Below, in pieces: positions 1 to 8,892 of a stretch of 32,464 nt of DNA. Location: the IMG/VR virus record IMGVR_UViG_3300025138_007674, positions 1 to 32,464 of that record; one strand, 5' to 3'. Below the pieces are notes generated by a model. It was not told where the DNA came from, did not search any database, and saw nothing but the letters and a program-made list of their open reading frames with translations. The translations under genes and the position numbers were made by a program. Origin of the DNA: a virus. The first letter of the stretch is position 1. Each line of letters opens with the position of its first letter.

Positions 1-1
1 G

Positions 2-1534
2 TCTCTACAACGCAAAGCATATTATACAGAAACATTTGCAAACTTCGAAACTACCGTGCTTGAAGAAGTTCCAGAAGATGTTTCAAATACTTGGATTGAT
101 GAACTTACTATTAGACAGTTTAACGAAGAATTAAAAGGCGTATTTCCATACGTATACAACTTAGTAAAAGAAGCAAACAAAGTAGAAGAAGTATCGCCAG
201 AAGAGTTACTAGGCGAAGGTGGCGGACGTGATATGGAGTGTGCTGACTGCGATGGTACAGGCAAAGCTAGGATCAGCGACGACTACTGTAAAACTTGTAA
301 AGGTACTGGAGAATCACAGGTAACTGGCGAAGCAGAACAACACGAAGCTATGGGTAGTGAGTATCACTGTAAAGATTGCGGAGATGTAATGCACAAACCA
401 ACAACAAGTTGTTCACATGATGTACATGATGAAAATGGTGATCATTGGGTTGATGATAACGGCAATGGTATTCATGATGCAGACGAAGGCGTAATTGATC
501 CACAAACTGCATATGCTGAAAAGATGGATGCTATTATTGCACAATCAAAACATGAACAAGAGCCAGGAGAAAAACAAATGATGACGGCAGAAGAGCAACA
601 AGCAATATGGGAAAAGTTTTCTAAGTGTGCGGCTGATGCGGCAATGAACGGCGAAAAAGAATTTATGTTTGCAGGTAAAAAATATAAAACTACAATGAGC
701 AAACTAAACGCTGAAAAGATGTTAGGCAAAAGAACAGATGAATTAACATCTGAAGACCAACAATTAAAAGAATTTTTTCCAGCACTAGCATTATTAGTTC
801 CAGCGGCTGGAGCGGCATTAAGATTTGTTGCACCAAGATTACTACCAGGTATGGCAAAAGGTGCAAAAGAAATTTTAAAATTTGGTGCTAAGAATCCAAT
901 TAAAACAACTATTGGCGGCGTAGCGGCGGCAAATCCAACTGCAACAAAAGACTTAGCGGTAGGAGCAGTAGACACTGCGGTAGGTATTAAAAAAGGTGTT
1001 GATAAAATAGGCGATGTTGCTGACGGTGCTGGAGCATTACTTGGACAAGCAAAATCAGCAATTGATAGTGCAGGCGCAACAGTTGCAAATACAGCAGACG
1101 ATCTTAAATCAATGGCGGCCGGCGCACTAGATAATATGCCAGATCTATCTAAAGTTACAAGTATTGCAAAACAATATGCTATACCAGGTGCAATAGTTGT
1201 TGCACTATTACTAGGCGGATACAAAATATTCCAAATGATATTTGGTGATGACAAAAGAGAAGACGACAATGATGCTACAACAATCGACATCAGTCCAAAA
1301 GGAAACGGTGACGAATTGAAGCAAAAGAACGAGATTCCATTAGATGAATTCATTAAAGGTATGTACGATTATACTAGTAATGCTTTCCCTAAAGGTGAAA
1401 CAGCGGTCTTAACAGCAGTACAAAAACAGTACGGTGATGAGATGGTTGACGAAGCACAAGCAGTAATGACAGACTTATTACGCTTGCAAGATACTGAAAT
1501 GGCACGTATCCAGGCCCTAGCAGGACTAAGATAA
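2..1534 (+). CDS. Unknown large protein, 5' end outside window: DnaJ-like zinc motifs, EF-hand-like loop, membrane segment
   Basis: The frame is open from the first bases of the window, so only the last 510 residues are seen; the GTG at 56 is just an internal possible start. Counting from that codon, residues 62-85 hold two CxxCxGxG units as in the DnaJ zinc domain, and C105/C108 form another CxxC. Residues 133-144 (DDNGNGIHDADE) resemble an EF-hand or dockerin-type calcium loop. A conserved-looking stretch at about 180-225 is followed by a long Ala/Gly-rich hydrophobic region (about 240-375) and a clear membrane helix near 375-395. The tail is charged. I do not recognise the family. Position before gp32 and the membrane-active look would suit a virion or ejected protein, but that is inference. 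A 130-base gap with a promoter follows. Confidence 0.75.
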   Translation, partial: SLQRKAYYTETFANFETTVLEEVPEDVSNTWIDELTIRQFNEELKGVFPYVYNLVKEANKVEEVSPEELLGEGGGRDMECADCDGTGKARISDDYCKTCKGTGESQVTGEAEQHEAMGSEYHCKDCGDVMHKPTTSCSHDVHDENGDHWVDDNGNGIHDADEGVIDPQTAYAEKMDAIIAQSKHEQEPGEKQMMTAEEQQAIWEKFSKCAADAAMNGEKEFMFAGKKYKTTMSKLNAEKMLGKRTDELTSEDQQLKEFFPALALLVPAAGAALRFVAPRLLPGMAKGAKEILKFGAKNPIKTTIGGVAAANPTATKDLAVGAVDTAVGIKKGVDKIGDVADGAGALLGQAKSAIDSAGATVANTADDLKSMAAGALDNMPDLSKVTSIAKQYAIPGAIVVALLLGGYKIFQMIFGDDKREDDNDATTIDISPKGNGDELKQKNEIPLDEFIKGMYDYTSNAFPKGETAVLTAVQKQYGDEMVDEAQAVMTDLLRLQDTEMARIQALAGLR

Positions 1535-1564
1535 CCAAATTTCAGAATAAAGTCAAAATAAAGG

Positions 1565-1593
1565 TTGACTTTATAAGTACAAGAGTGTATTAT
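1565..1593 (+). promoter_or_regulatory. Sigma70-type promoter upstream of gp32
   Basis: TTGACT at 1565-1570, a 17-base spacer, and TATTAT at 1588-1593: five of six consensus bases in each box at the ideal spacing. It lies in the only sizeable gap (1535-1664) near the start of the window. The predicted start near 1600 gives a leader of about 65 bases, unlike the other consensus promoters here, whose ATG lies almost at the start site. The leader holds a strong AGGAGG at 1651-1656. Confidence 0.8.
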
Positions 1594-1664
1594 ATATAAA
1601 GTAATGCACATTTAGGCAATACAAAACAGCTATAAGGCAATAAAACACATAGGAGGCTTATATT

Positions 1665-2663
1665 ATGGCAACACTAGCAGAAATCAGAGCTAAACTGAAA
1701 GAACAAGAAAGCAACACTGGCGGCAATCGCTCGTCAGGCGGTGACAACGCAATTTTCCCATTTTGGAACATGCAAGAAGGACAGAGTTCAACTCTAAGAT
1801 TCCTTCCAGATGGAGACGACACAAACACTTTCTTTTGGAAAGAACGTTTGATGATCAAACTTCCATTTGCAGGAATTAAAGGTGAGACAGACTCACGTCC
1901 TGTACAAGTGCAAGTTCCGTGTATGGAAATGTACGGACAAACATGCGATATCTTAAATGAGGTACGTGCATGGTTTAAAGATCCAAGTTTAGAAGACATG
2001 GGTCGTAAGTACTGGAAAAAGCGTTCATACGTATTTCAAGGATTTGTAACAGAGAATGCTCTTAACGAGGATTCAACACCAGAAAATCCTGTACGTAGGT
2101 TCATAATTGGTCCACAAATTTTCCAAATTATTAAAGCGGCACTAATGGATCCAGACATGGAAGAATTACCAACAGATTATACTGCTGGCGTAGACTTCCG
2201 TCTTAATAAAACATCCAAAGGTGGTTATGCAGACTATTCAACATCTAACTGGGCACGTAGAGAGCGTCCATTAGCAGATGCTGAAATGAATGCAGTTAAT
2301 GCAAATGGTTTGTTTAATCTAAGTGATTTCCTTCCAAAACAACCTTCAGAAGTTGAAGTAAAAGTTATGAAGGAAATGTTTGAAGCATCAGTTGATGGTG
2401 AAGCATATGACATGGATCGTTTTGGTCAATATTTCCGTCCAGCGGGAATGGCGGCAAGAACAGGTGATCCACAGAACAGAGCGGGTACACCTGCTCCAGC
2501 GGCACCACCAGCGGCACCAGCGGCAACTCCAGCACCAGAGGTAGCACCAGTAGCGGCAACTGCTCCAATAGCAGAAGCGGCACCTGTGGCAACTACAGCT
2601 GAAGTACCGCCATCAGGCAAAGCTGAAGACATTTTATCAATGATTAGAGCACGTCAATCATAA
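1665..2663 (+). CDS. 32: gp32-like single-stranded DNA binding protein
   Basis: Coats single-stranded DNA during T4-type replication, recombination and repair, and contacts polymerase, primase-helicase and UvsY. The 332-residue protein has the family layout: a basic/polar N-terminal arm (1-25), an OB-fold core with NAIFPFWNM, STLRFLPDG and KYWKKRSYVFQGFV blocks, and a flexible tail. The tail (about 265-332) is an Ala/Pro-rich linker ending in a short conserved-looking end (AEDILSMIRARQS). In the T4 zinc-ribbon region only two cysteines are seen (C86, C94) instead of a His-Cys-Cys-Cys set, so zinc binding may be lost. ATG at 1665 has a perfect AGGAGG eight bases upstream. The gene stands alone between a promoter and a hairpin, suiting high expression. 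Confidence 0.93.
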   Translation: MATLAEIRAKLKEQESNTGGNRSSGGDNAIFPFWNMQEGQSSTLRFLPDGDDTNTFFWKERLMIKLPFAGIKGETDSRPVQVQVPCMEMYGQTCDILNEVRAWFKDPSLEDMGRKYWKKRSYVFQGFVTENALNEDSTPENPVRRFIIGPQIFQIIKAALMDPDMEELPTDYTAGVDFRLNKTSKGGYADYSTSNWARRERPLADAEMNAVNANGLFNLSDFLPKQPSEVEVKVMKEMFEASVDGEAYDMDRFGQYFRPAGMAARTGDPQNRAGTPAPAAPPAAPAATPAPEVAPVAATAPIAEAAPVATTAEVPPSGKAEDILSMIRARQS

Positions 2664-2677
2664 AATAATTAATCGTT

Positions 2678-2701
2678 TGTAGGGGATTAATTTCCCCTAC
2701 A
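2678..2701 (+). terminator. Hairpin between gp32 and uvsX, possible terminator or attenuator
   Basis: Perfect 9-bp inverted repeat (2678-2686 with 2693-2701, core TAGGGG/CCCCTA) with a 6-base loop, immediately after the gp32 stop. The following bases are only moderately T-rich, so termination may be partial. A partial stop here would let gp32 be made in excess over uvsX, which has no promoter of its own that I can see. Confidence 0.6.
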
Positions 2702-2724
2702 TTAGCTTTACACAAGGAGAAACT

Positions 2725-3816
2725 ATGGCTAAATCATTTGACGTTAGTAAGTTCCGTAAGGACTTGACTAAAAGTATAACAGGTATGAGTAGTGGCTTTA
2801 ATGATCCAACAGATTGGATTAGCACAGGCTCATATGCACTAAACTATCTTATTAGTGGCGACTTTCATAGAGGCGTTCCACTAGGTAAGGTAACAGTGTT
2901 TGCAGGAGAATCAGGCGCAGGTAAAAGTTATTTCTGTGCAGGTAATATTGTAAAACACGCACAAGATCAAGGTATCTTTGTAGTATTAATTGACTCAGAG
3001 AATGCACTTGATGAAAGTTGGTTACAAGCATTAGACGTTGACACTGGAGAAGATAAACTTCTTAAACTTAATATGTCAATGATCGATGATGTAGCAAAAA
3101 CTATTAGTACATTTATGATAGACTATAAAGCAATGAACGAAGAAGATCGTCCTAAAGTATTGTTTGTAGTTGACTCATTAGGTATGTTACTAACACCAAC
3201 AGATGTTGATCAGTTCCAAAAAGGTGATATGAAAGGTGATATGGGTCGTAAGCCTAAAGCACTAACATCACTTGTTAGAAATACTGTTAACATGATTGGT
3301 AGTTACAACGTAGGACTAGTATGTACTAACCATACATACGCATCACAAGATATGTTTGATCCAGATGACAAAATCAGTGGTGGACAGGGCTTTATCTATG
3401 CATCAAGTATTGTTGTTGCAATGAAAAAGATGAAACTAAAAGAAGATGAAGCTGGTAATAAGATCAGTGAAGTACGTGGTATTAGAGCAGGTTGTAAAGT
3501 AATGAAAACTCGTTATGCAAAACCGTTTGAAGGCGTACAAGTAAAGATTCCATACGAAACAGGTATGAATCCTTATAGTGGTCTTATTGAACTGTTTGAA
3601 AAGAAAGACTTGTTAGTAAAACAAGGCAATAGACTCAAGTATATCGATCTAAAAGGTGAAGAACATCTTGATTATCGTAAGGCATGGATGACTCCAGAAA
3701 AGATGAATCTTATTATGTCAGAATACGACGAGAAAACTACGCCTGTGGTAAATATCGATGAGGATATGCCTGAAGTAGAGGCTGTCGTAGAAGCAGAACT
3801 TATTGAACAGGAGTAA
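2725..3816 (+). CDS. uvsX: UvsX, RecA-like recombinase
   Basis: ATP-dependent strand-exchange protein of the T4 recombination machinery, the counterpart of bacterial RecA. Walker A GESGAGKS is at residues 61-68, and Walker B is VLFVVDS at about 145-151. The Q-type motif region NHTYAS and the DNA-binding-loop area (KISGGQGFIYAS) follow in the usual order. Length 363 is close to T4 UvsX (about 390). The C-terminus is acidic (EDMPEVEAVVEAELIEQE), as expected for RecA-family tails. ATG at 2725 has AAGGAG at 2714-2719. It lies directly after gp32 and before the uvsY-like gene, its two functional partners. Confidence 0.95.
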   Translation: MAKSFDVSKFRKDLTKSITGMSSGFNDPTDWISTGSYALNYLISGDFHRGVPLGKVTVFAGESGAGKSYFCAGNIVKHAQDQGIFVVLIDSENALDESWLQALDVDTGEDKLLKLNMSMIDDVAKTISTFMIDYKAMNEEDRPKVLFVVDSLGMLLTPTDVDQFQKGDMKGDMGRKPKALTSLVRNTVNMIGSYNVGLVCTNHTYASQDMFDPDDKISGGQGFIYASSIVVAMKKMKLKEDEAGNKISEVRGIRAGCKVMKTRYAKPFEGVQVKIPYETGMNPYSGLIELFEKKDLLVKQGNRLKYIDLKGEEHLDYRKAWMTPEKMNLIMSEYDEKTTPVVNIDEDMPEVEAVVEAELIEQE

Positions 3817-3821
3817 AGTAT

Positions 3822-4052
3822 ATGGATAGTAGTCTTGTAGTTGACATGTGGAATACGTTTAAAGATAGCATCGATAAAAAAACTATCGAAACAACAGCTG
3901 AAACATTTGTAGATACATGTGCCGATTATGGTGCTGATGATCAATGTTTTAGAGATGCACTAGGCAGTTGTGATATCTTAGACAATGCTATTAACTATTA
4001 TTTAGATCTTGAAGAAGATGTAGATGATGACGAAGAAGATTGGGAAGATTAA
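3822..4052 (+). CDS. Small acidic hypothetical protein between uvsX and uvsY
   Basis: 76 residues, strongly acidic at the C-terminus (a run of Asp/Glu from about residue 64). It has three cysteines in the middle and a predicted helical character. Five bases separate it from the uvsX stop, with an AGGAG just upstream, and its stop TAA abuts the next ATG, so it is translated within the recombination operon. The family is not recognised. A DNA-mimic or partner of the recombinase is conceivable from charge and position only. Confidence 0.75.
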   Translation: MDSSLVVDMWNTFKDSIDKKTIETTAETFVDTCADYGADDQCFRDALGSCDILDNAINYYLDLEEDVDDDEEDWED

Positions 4053-4508
4053 ATGGGATATTACTCTGAAGTAGCTAGAGATATCAATAAGATTCCCAAC
4101 GCAATTAAGTTCTTTGAAGACGAACTTATTGAGGCCCGAAGTGAAGTAAAACTAAAAGGCAATGTTGAACGTGCCGCGGCAGAAATGCCCGGTATCGTTG
4201 AACAGCGTTTCAATCAGTTACAAGAGATTGAAGCTATATTAAATTATCTAAATATTGAGCTACGTAGATTACGTAGTTCATTTTTTAAGAAATATCTTGA
4301 AAGTTATCAACGTGCTTTGTCCAGCAGAGATGTTGAAAAATATGTTGACGGCGAAGCAGACGTTGTTGACTATGAAAAGATTATTAATGAGTTTGCATTA
4401 CTTCGTAACAAATGGTTAGGCTTGTTGAAAGGTCTTGATCAAAAACAGTGGCAGATAACAAACGTTGTCAAACTGAGAGTTGCGGGTATGGAAGATGCAT
4501 CAGTATAA
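4053..4508 (+). CDS. uvsY: UvsY-like recombination mediator
   Basis: 151-residue helical protein in the place where T4-like phages keep UvsY, the mediator that loads UvsX onto gp32-covered DNA. The second half matches my recollection of cyanophage UvsY proteins: a YQRALSSRDVEKYVDGE segment, an INEFALLRNKWLGLLKGLD helix and the ending ITNVVKLRVAGMEDASV. There is no catalytic motif, as expected for this family. The start abuts the preceding stop (4050-4052); only a weak GGGAAG precedes it. Alternative: a conserved helical protein of unknown role. Neighbouring gp32 and uvsX support the call. Confidence 0.65.
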   Translation: MGYYSEVARDINKIPNAIKFFEDELIEARSEVKLKGNVERAAAEMPGIVEQRFNQLQEIEAILNYLNIELRRLRSSFFKKYLESYQRALSSRDVEKYVDGEADVVDYEKIINEFALLRNKWLGLLKGLDQKQWQITNVVKLRVAGMEDASV

Positions 4509-5271
4509 ATTTCAAATTCCAAAAAGTTCTAAAGAGTTACGTGGACAACTGTTTTCTTATCTTTATAAACATTGTGATGTAAAAACAATAGAACGTCCAG
4601 AAGAAATTGAAAAAGATAGGTATCTAGCATTTAGTCATCCGTTTGATGATTGGGTGTTTGATGCTATTCGTAGAGATCCTAGTATTAACTTCTTTCACTT
4701 AGATAACGGATACATAGGTAATCATAAACATAAGACACCCGAATATTATAGAATAAGTTATAACTCTTTACAGAACACAAAAGTACGTCCTATACCAGGA
4801 AAAGGTCGTGCATGGAAACTTGAAATAGATGAAAGTTTGTGGCAACCTTGGAATAACGAAGGTGAATATGACCTTTTAGTAATGCCTAATAATAGTAACA
4901 TATTTAAATACTTAGGTGAAGATTACCACACATGGCGAAGAGATACAATATGTTGGTATGACAGTCTTCCAGGAAAATTAATTATACGAGAAAAAGAAGG
5001 CAAACGTAGACAACGTTTTCAAGAGATACTTCCTATGATGATGAAAGCTAAAAAAGTAATTACATATCATAGTATGGCAGTAGTTGAAGCATTGTGTTTA
5101 GGCAAGCCAATTGAAGTATTAGGACAAAGTGCAGTACAGCATTGGGAAAAACAATATGGTTTTGATAGAACAGAAATGTTAGAACATATTGCACACAGTC
5201 AATTTAAAAGAGATGAATATGCAAATGGTGATGCTTGGGCAGTAACATTTAAATATCAAGTGGAGCAATAA
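4495..5271 (+). CDS. Putative GT-B-type glycosyltransferase, paralog 1 of 4
   Basis: 258 residues from ATG 4495, preferred over the upstream TTG at 4480; it overlaps uvsY by 14 bases. It shares a two-part pattern with the products at 15632, 16488 and 18264. The N-terminal part has FFHLDNGYIGN followed by a YYRISYNSLQNTKV strand. The C-terminal part has a nucleotide-binding-like half with LIIREKEGKRRQRF and VITYHSMAVVEALCLGKPIEVLG. This second half resembles the donor-binding end of KpsS/KpsC-like capsule or surface-polysaccharide proteins. The exact sugar is unknown. It is the first gene of the glycan cluster and lacks its own promoter, so it is probably co-transcribed with uvsX/uvsY. Confidence 0.6.
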   Translation: MHQYKFQIPKSSKELRGQLFSYLYKHCDVKTIERPEEIEKDRYLAFSHPFDDWVFDAIRRDPSINFFHLDNGYIGNHKHKTPEYYRISYNSLQNTKVRPIPGKGRAWKLEIDESLWQPWNNEGEYDLLVMPNNSNIFKYLGEDYHTWRRDTICWYDSLPGKLIIREKEGKRRQRFQEILPMMMKAKKVITYHSMAVVEALCLGKPIEVLGQSAVQHWEKQYGFDRTEMLEHIAHSQFKRDEYANGDAWAVTFKYQVEQ

Positions 5272-5948
5272 TGTATACTGAAATAGACGGATGGCGATCA
5301 CTTAAAAATGATATTTGTTTAAAGAGTGCAAAGAAGCAAGGTAATGGCGATATTAACAATTACCAAAATATAGAATTAATGACAGCAATGAGCTATTGTG
5401 CTAAGTGGCGTACAGCAGTTGATGTCGGTGCACATGTAGGTATCACAGCATTTCAAATGGCAAAAAGTTTTGAACATGTACACGCATATGAAATTAATCC
5501 AAAAATTTACGAATGTATGAACTATAACTTAGAGTCTCGTGCAGTAGGTAACGTAACAACATATCCTGTAGGACTTGGACAACGCAAACATAATGTTTCT
5601 ATTAAAACAACAAATAAAAGTTTTAGTACACACGTTGCTCCAGATGTTGAAGGAGGCGATATACCAATTATGCCTTTAGATTTTTATAATTTAGAAGATG
5701 TTGATTTTATCAAAATTGATGCAGAAGGGTATGAACCTTTTGTTGCACAAGGTGGCCTTGAAACTATTAAACGTTGCTCACCAATTATACTTTACGAATG
5801 TAAAGACCACCCAATACGTTATGGACATAACGCTGACACAATTAGACACATACTTGCACCACTTGGATATAGAATGATTAGAAAAATTGGCAGAGGAGAA
5901 AAAAATGCCATTATCGGATATAGACCAGGGATAGCAATTGATGTTTAA
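5271..5948 (+). CDS. FkbM-family SAM-dependent methyltransferase
   Basis: 225 residues. SAM-binding motif I is DVGAHVGITA at about 51-60, followed by the acidic HAYEINP strand that binds the ribose. The FkbM signature VDFIKIDAEGYEPFVAQGG is near 143-162. FkbM proteins O-methylate sugars and natural products, and this one probably methylates a hydroxyl of the glycan built by its neighbours. Its ATG overlaps the preceding stop by one base and its own end overlaps the next start by 8 bases, so translation is coupled. Confidence 0.88.
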   Translation: MYTEIDGWRSLKNDICLKSAKKQGNGDINNYQNIELMTAMSYCAKWRTAVDVGAHVGITAFQMAKSFEHVHAYEINPKIYECMNYNLESRAVGNVTTYPVGLGQRKHNVSIKTTNKSFSTHVAPDVEGGDIPIMPLDFYNLEDVDFIKIDAEGYEPFVAQGGLETIKRCSPIILYECKDHPIRYGHNADTIRHILAPLGYRMIRKIGRGEKNAIIGYRPGIAIDV

Positions 5949-6795
5949 ACTTCCTGAACTAAGAGGACATATGTGTCCTAGAGAAGAACCAAATATAATA
6001 TACTTTAGTTGCGACTACGATTACTTTGATCGACATGGATTTGCACTACAACAAAGTATTAATAGAACAGTAGGTTGGGTACACGTACATTGTCATATTA
6101 TTAATGAAGGGAATATTGATCACGCTCTCTTAAAAGACTTAATGGGCAGATACAAATTTACATATACTTGGGAAGATACTAACGAACAGTTTTATAAAGA
6201 CTTGCCTAAAAATAAAAATATGATGGGCGAAGGAATGCAAATTTTTAAAACTAGTGATATAGATTATATTGCTAGACGTACATACTTGGCTAGTGTAAGA
6301 TTCATACGTATGGCAGAAATATTTACATACCCACACCAAAGAGTATTACAGATTGATTGCGACAGTATATTACGTAACGGTTTCCACGGACACGAGTTTG
6401 AAGAAGTAACTAATGTTGTTGGTGTTATGCCTAAGCCAAAAGAACAACATATTTTTATTGCTAGTGCATTAAGTCCAGGCATAGATATTAAAGGTATCGA
6501 ATGGCGTAACTTATTTGCTAGAAGAATGATTACAGCATTTGAAAACGGATGTTATTGGTTTGTAGATCAAGTAGTACTACGACAAGTAATGGCTGAATGG
6601 AAGAATATGGGTAACGATTACAATCATATTGGATATAACTGGAATAGTTGGGGTATTAAAAAGAATAATGTTTTTAGTACAGGTAAAGGTAATAAAAAAG
6701 AAGGTTTGAAGTTTAAACAAGCACAATTAAAATGGTTACCACATCACTGGTATAAAGTAGTAATGAAAGAAATACAGGTAGAAACAACAAAATGA
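5941..6795 (+). CDS. Putative GT-A glycosyltransferase
   Basis: 284 residues from ATG 5941, with the TTG at 5938 as an alternative. The N-terminus (NIIYFSCDYDYFDRHGFALQQS) looks like a Rossmann-type start. Residues near 135-140 hold VLQIDCDSIL, a DxD motif of the type that binds the metal-nucleotide sugar in GT-A enzymes. A later FVDQVVLRQV segment is typical of GT8-like folds, and the protein ends with aromatic and basic residues. The sugar donor is unknown. It overlaps the genes on both sides. Confidence 0.65.
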   Translation: MFKLPELRGHMCPREEPNIIYFSCDYDYFDRHGFALQQSINRTVGWVHVHCHIINEGNIDHALLKDLMGRYKFTYTWEDTNEQFYKDLPKNKNMMGEGMQIFKTSDIDYIARRTYLASVRFIRMAEIFTYPHQRVLQIDCDSILRNGFHGHEFEEVTNVVGVMPKPKEQHIFIASALSPGIDIKGIEWRNLFARRMITAFENGCYWFVDQVVLRQVMAEWKNMGNDYNHIGYNWNSWGIKKNNVFSTGKGNKKEGLKFKQAQLKWLPHHWYKVVMKEIQVETTK

Positions 6796-7355
6796 TTGGA
6801 TACATAATCTATCTACCAAGTTATCCTAATAGTGTTAGTATGGCTAGTCGTGCATTAGAAACAGGAACTAAACATGGTTGGAATTTAGAATTGTATGAAG
6901 GCGTTAACGGTATGAAACAAGGCCTTGCTGATTGTAATTTAAAAGTATACCAACATAAAAAAGCAGAGCGTTTGCTTGCTCGACCAGGTACACAAGGATG
7001 TTTTTTAAGCCAATACTTGTTGTGGCAAAAATGCCACGAAACAAATACACCAATATGTATATTTGAACATGATGTTGTTTTTAAAAAACCAATGGGAGAA
7101 TATGAAGACTGTGATGTATATAAGTTTGAAGGATTTAAAAAAGCAAAACCTATACCTCCTGGCAACTGGTATGAAGGTGCTAGAGCTTATCGTATTACAC
7201 CATACGGAGCAAAGAAGATATTAAACTGGGTACATGCTAACGGAGCAATGCCCGCAGACTGGATGCTATGCGATGGAATTGTGGATATGAAGTTCGATAA
7301 GTATAGTAAAGTTACATACAAAACAAACGTAAGTTTTACAAAGGATCTATCATGA
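6792..7355 (+). CDS. GT25-like glycosyltransferase (LOS-type)
   Basis: 187 residues. It has the GT25 pattern of an early YIIYLPSYPNSVSMASRALET, then GCFLSQYLLWQKC (family form GCxxSH.x.W), then PICIFEHDVVF, where the acidic ExDxxF motif of this family sits. A late YRITPYGAKKIL block also fits. GT25 enzymes transfer galactose or other hexoses to lipooligosaccharide in bacteria. The ATG overlaps the preceding stop by 4 bases. A second, more diverged member lies at 12818. Confidence 0.78.
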   Translation: MIGYIIYLPSYPNSVSMASRALETGTKHGWNLELYEGVNGMKQGLADCNLKVYQHKKAERLLARPGTQGCFLSQYLLWQKCHETNTPICIFEHDVVFKKPMGEYEDCDVYKFEGFKKAKPIPPGNWYEGARAYRITPYGAKKILNWVHANGAMPADWMLCDGIVDMKFDKYSKVTYKTNVSFTKDLS

Positions 7356-8137
7356 AGAGAATGATTTATCAAGTAGCAGTTGGCGCACAAAGCAAACTGT
7401 ACTTGCATTGTATTGAAAGTGTAAGACAATACTGTGCAAAATACGGTATTGAACATATTGTACAAAACGATCCAATCTTAAAAATTAGGCCAGACATGGC
7501 TGTAACAGGACGTAGTAAAGAAGCCGTTGAGCGTCTTGGCTACATGCCTATATACGAAAAAGAAAATGCGTTTACACACTTACACAAATATGATCAAGTT
7601 GCAATAGTTGACAGTGACATTTATATTCGACCAACTGCACCAAATATATTTGAAGACTTAACAAATGAATATGCGTTTGGTGCTGTAGCAGAACGTGAAC
7701 TGCCTTGTGCTAAAAAATACAAAAGCAAAATTAGAAAATATTCGAAAGCCGCATTTGAAAACCTTACAGATGTAGATTGGAAATGGGATCATAGAGGTGC
7801 TGAGTTTTATAATATGGGAATGATGGTAATTAATTGTCAAAAATTTTTACCATTCTTACAAGGACAAACAGCAGAACAGTTTATACGTAGGCCAGAGTTT
7901 AAAGACTTTGTTGACGGTATTGGGTATCGCAAATGGTCAACCGATCAAATGTTACTCAACTATTGGGTAAAGAAAGAAAAGATTCCTACACTTAATATGG
8001 ACTGGAGATGGAATGGATTGTTTAAAGGTATTGATGATGCACAAATACCTAAGGCATATTTTATACATTTTTTCTTAAAAGATCTATTACCACAAAAAGG
8101 TGAGAACGTTGAAGACTTGATGCGGGTGATAAATTGA
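7352..8137 (+). CDS. Putative GT-A glycosyltransferase with DxD motif
   Basis: 261 residues. It contains YDQVAIVDSDIYI (DxD donor site, about 80-92), an EFYNMGMMVIN segment that resembles the acceptor side of GT8/GT-A enzymes, and STDQMLLNYWV with a late Asp-Gln pair common in GT8. The C-terminal HFFLKDLLPQ is compatible with a metal-binding His. Specificity is unknown. It starts inside the stop codon of the upstream gene and its stop overlaps the next start, so the cluster is translated as a chain. Confidence 0.65.
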   Translation: MKRMIYQVAVGAQSKLYLHCIESVRQYCAKYGIEHIVQNDPILKIRPDMAVTGRSKEAVERLGYMPIYEKENAFTHLHKYDQVAIVDSDIYIRPTAPNIFEDLTNEYAFGAVAERELPCAKKYKSKIRKYSKAAFENLTDVDWKWDHRGAEFYNMGMMVINCQKFLPFLQGQTAEQFIRRPEFKDFVDGIGYRKWSTDQMLLNYWVKKEKIPTLNMDWRWNGLFKGIDDAQIPKAYFIHFFLKDLLPQKGENVEDLMRVIN

Positions 8138-8892
8138 AACACTTAGTAATGAGAGCATATAGTACTGTAAAGAAAAACTTTCACTACGGTGCACCTGGAT
8201 TAGGAGACAGGATACACAGTGTATTACTATCATACAACTACGGACTAATAGAAAAAAGTCCAGTAACTTTACATCTTACAAAGTATCAATGGAATAGGCA
8301 CAAGCCAGAAAGTTGGCCAGAGATAATAAGTTTATTTCCTAAAGGAAGTGTTGCAATTATGCCACACCTTGATTGTGAGCCTACAGATAATGTAGACTTT
8401 GTTAACTATGTAAGACGTACTTACAACGGACATGCACAAATATATGCAGACTATCCGCAACGCTTTGAACCAAAAGAAGGCGTTGACTTAACGCCATACC
8501 TTACACACTTTCCGCAATTAGAAGCAGAACCACAAGACATTAAACTTCCTAAAAAGTTTATTACAGTACAATTTGATAGCACGTCTAAGAAGCGTATGAT
8601 TAAGCCTAAACAACGCCAAGCAATACTAGACAAGTATAAAGACTACGAAATAGTTGTAGTAGGTGGAGAATCAAAAGATGTACTATTAAGAGATAGTCTA
8701 AAACATATTGCATACGCTATGTCAAAAGCAACTTATCATGTTGGTGTTGACAGTGGCTTTTTGCATATGTCACAAGTTTACTTTCTTCCAGAGAACATTC
8801 ACATATATACACTGAGCCCTAAGGACCGCTGGAGTCATCACATGCATAGGGCTAAAGATAACGGGATTAAAATAAATGATGGTATCAATTGA
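8134..8892 (+). CDS. GT9-like (heptosyltransferase-type) glycosyltransferase
   Basis: 252 residues. The start is most likely TTG 8134, which overlaps the previous TGA as TTGA; ATG 8149 is an in-frame alternative without a ribosome site. The N-terminus GAPGLGDRIHSVLLSY resembles the GD/GDxL entry of GT9 and tyrosine-O-GT-like folds. The C-terminal half has IVVVGG and then ATYHVGVDSGFLHMSQ, close to the GxDSGxxHxA donor-site motif of ADP-heptose:LPS heptosyltransferases. It could add a heptose or a related sugar. The HldE-like protein at 14164 would suit such a donor, although the actual donor is not shown by the sequence. Confidence 0.65.
   Translation: MKHLVMRAYSTVKKNFHYGAPGLGDRIHSVLLSYNYGLIEKSPVTLHLTKYQWNRHKPESWPEIISLFPKGSVAIMPHLDCEPTDNVDFVNYVRRTYNGHAQIYADYPQRFEPKEGVDLTPYLTHFPQLEAEPQDIKLPKKFITVQFDSTSKKRMIKPKQRQAILDKYKDYEIVVVGGESKDVLLRDSLKHIAYAMSKATYHVGVDSGFLHMSQVYFLPENIHIYTLSPKDRWSHHMHRAKDNGIKINDGIN

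Noticed and set aside
472-1353. Long minus-strand open frame (293 codons) opposite the first gene
   Set aside because: It is the mirror of an Ala/Gly/Lys-rich coding sequence, has no ribosome site and no recognisable domain; the same holds for the other antisense frames.
2365-2632. Repetitive CCAGCGGCACCA-like tract in gp32 as a repeat element
   Set aside because: It is the Ala/Pro-rich linker of gp32 written with a narrow codon set; the repetition follows from Ala-Ala being written GCG-GCA.
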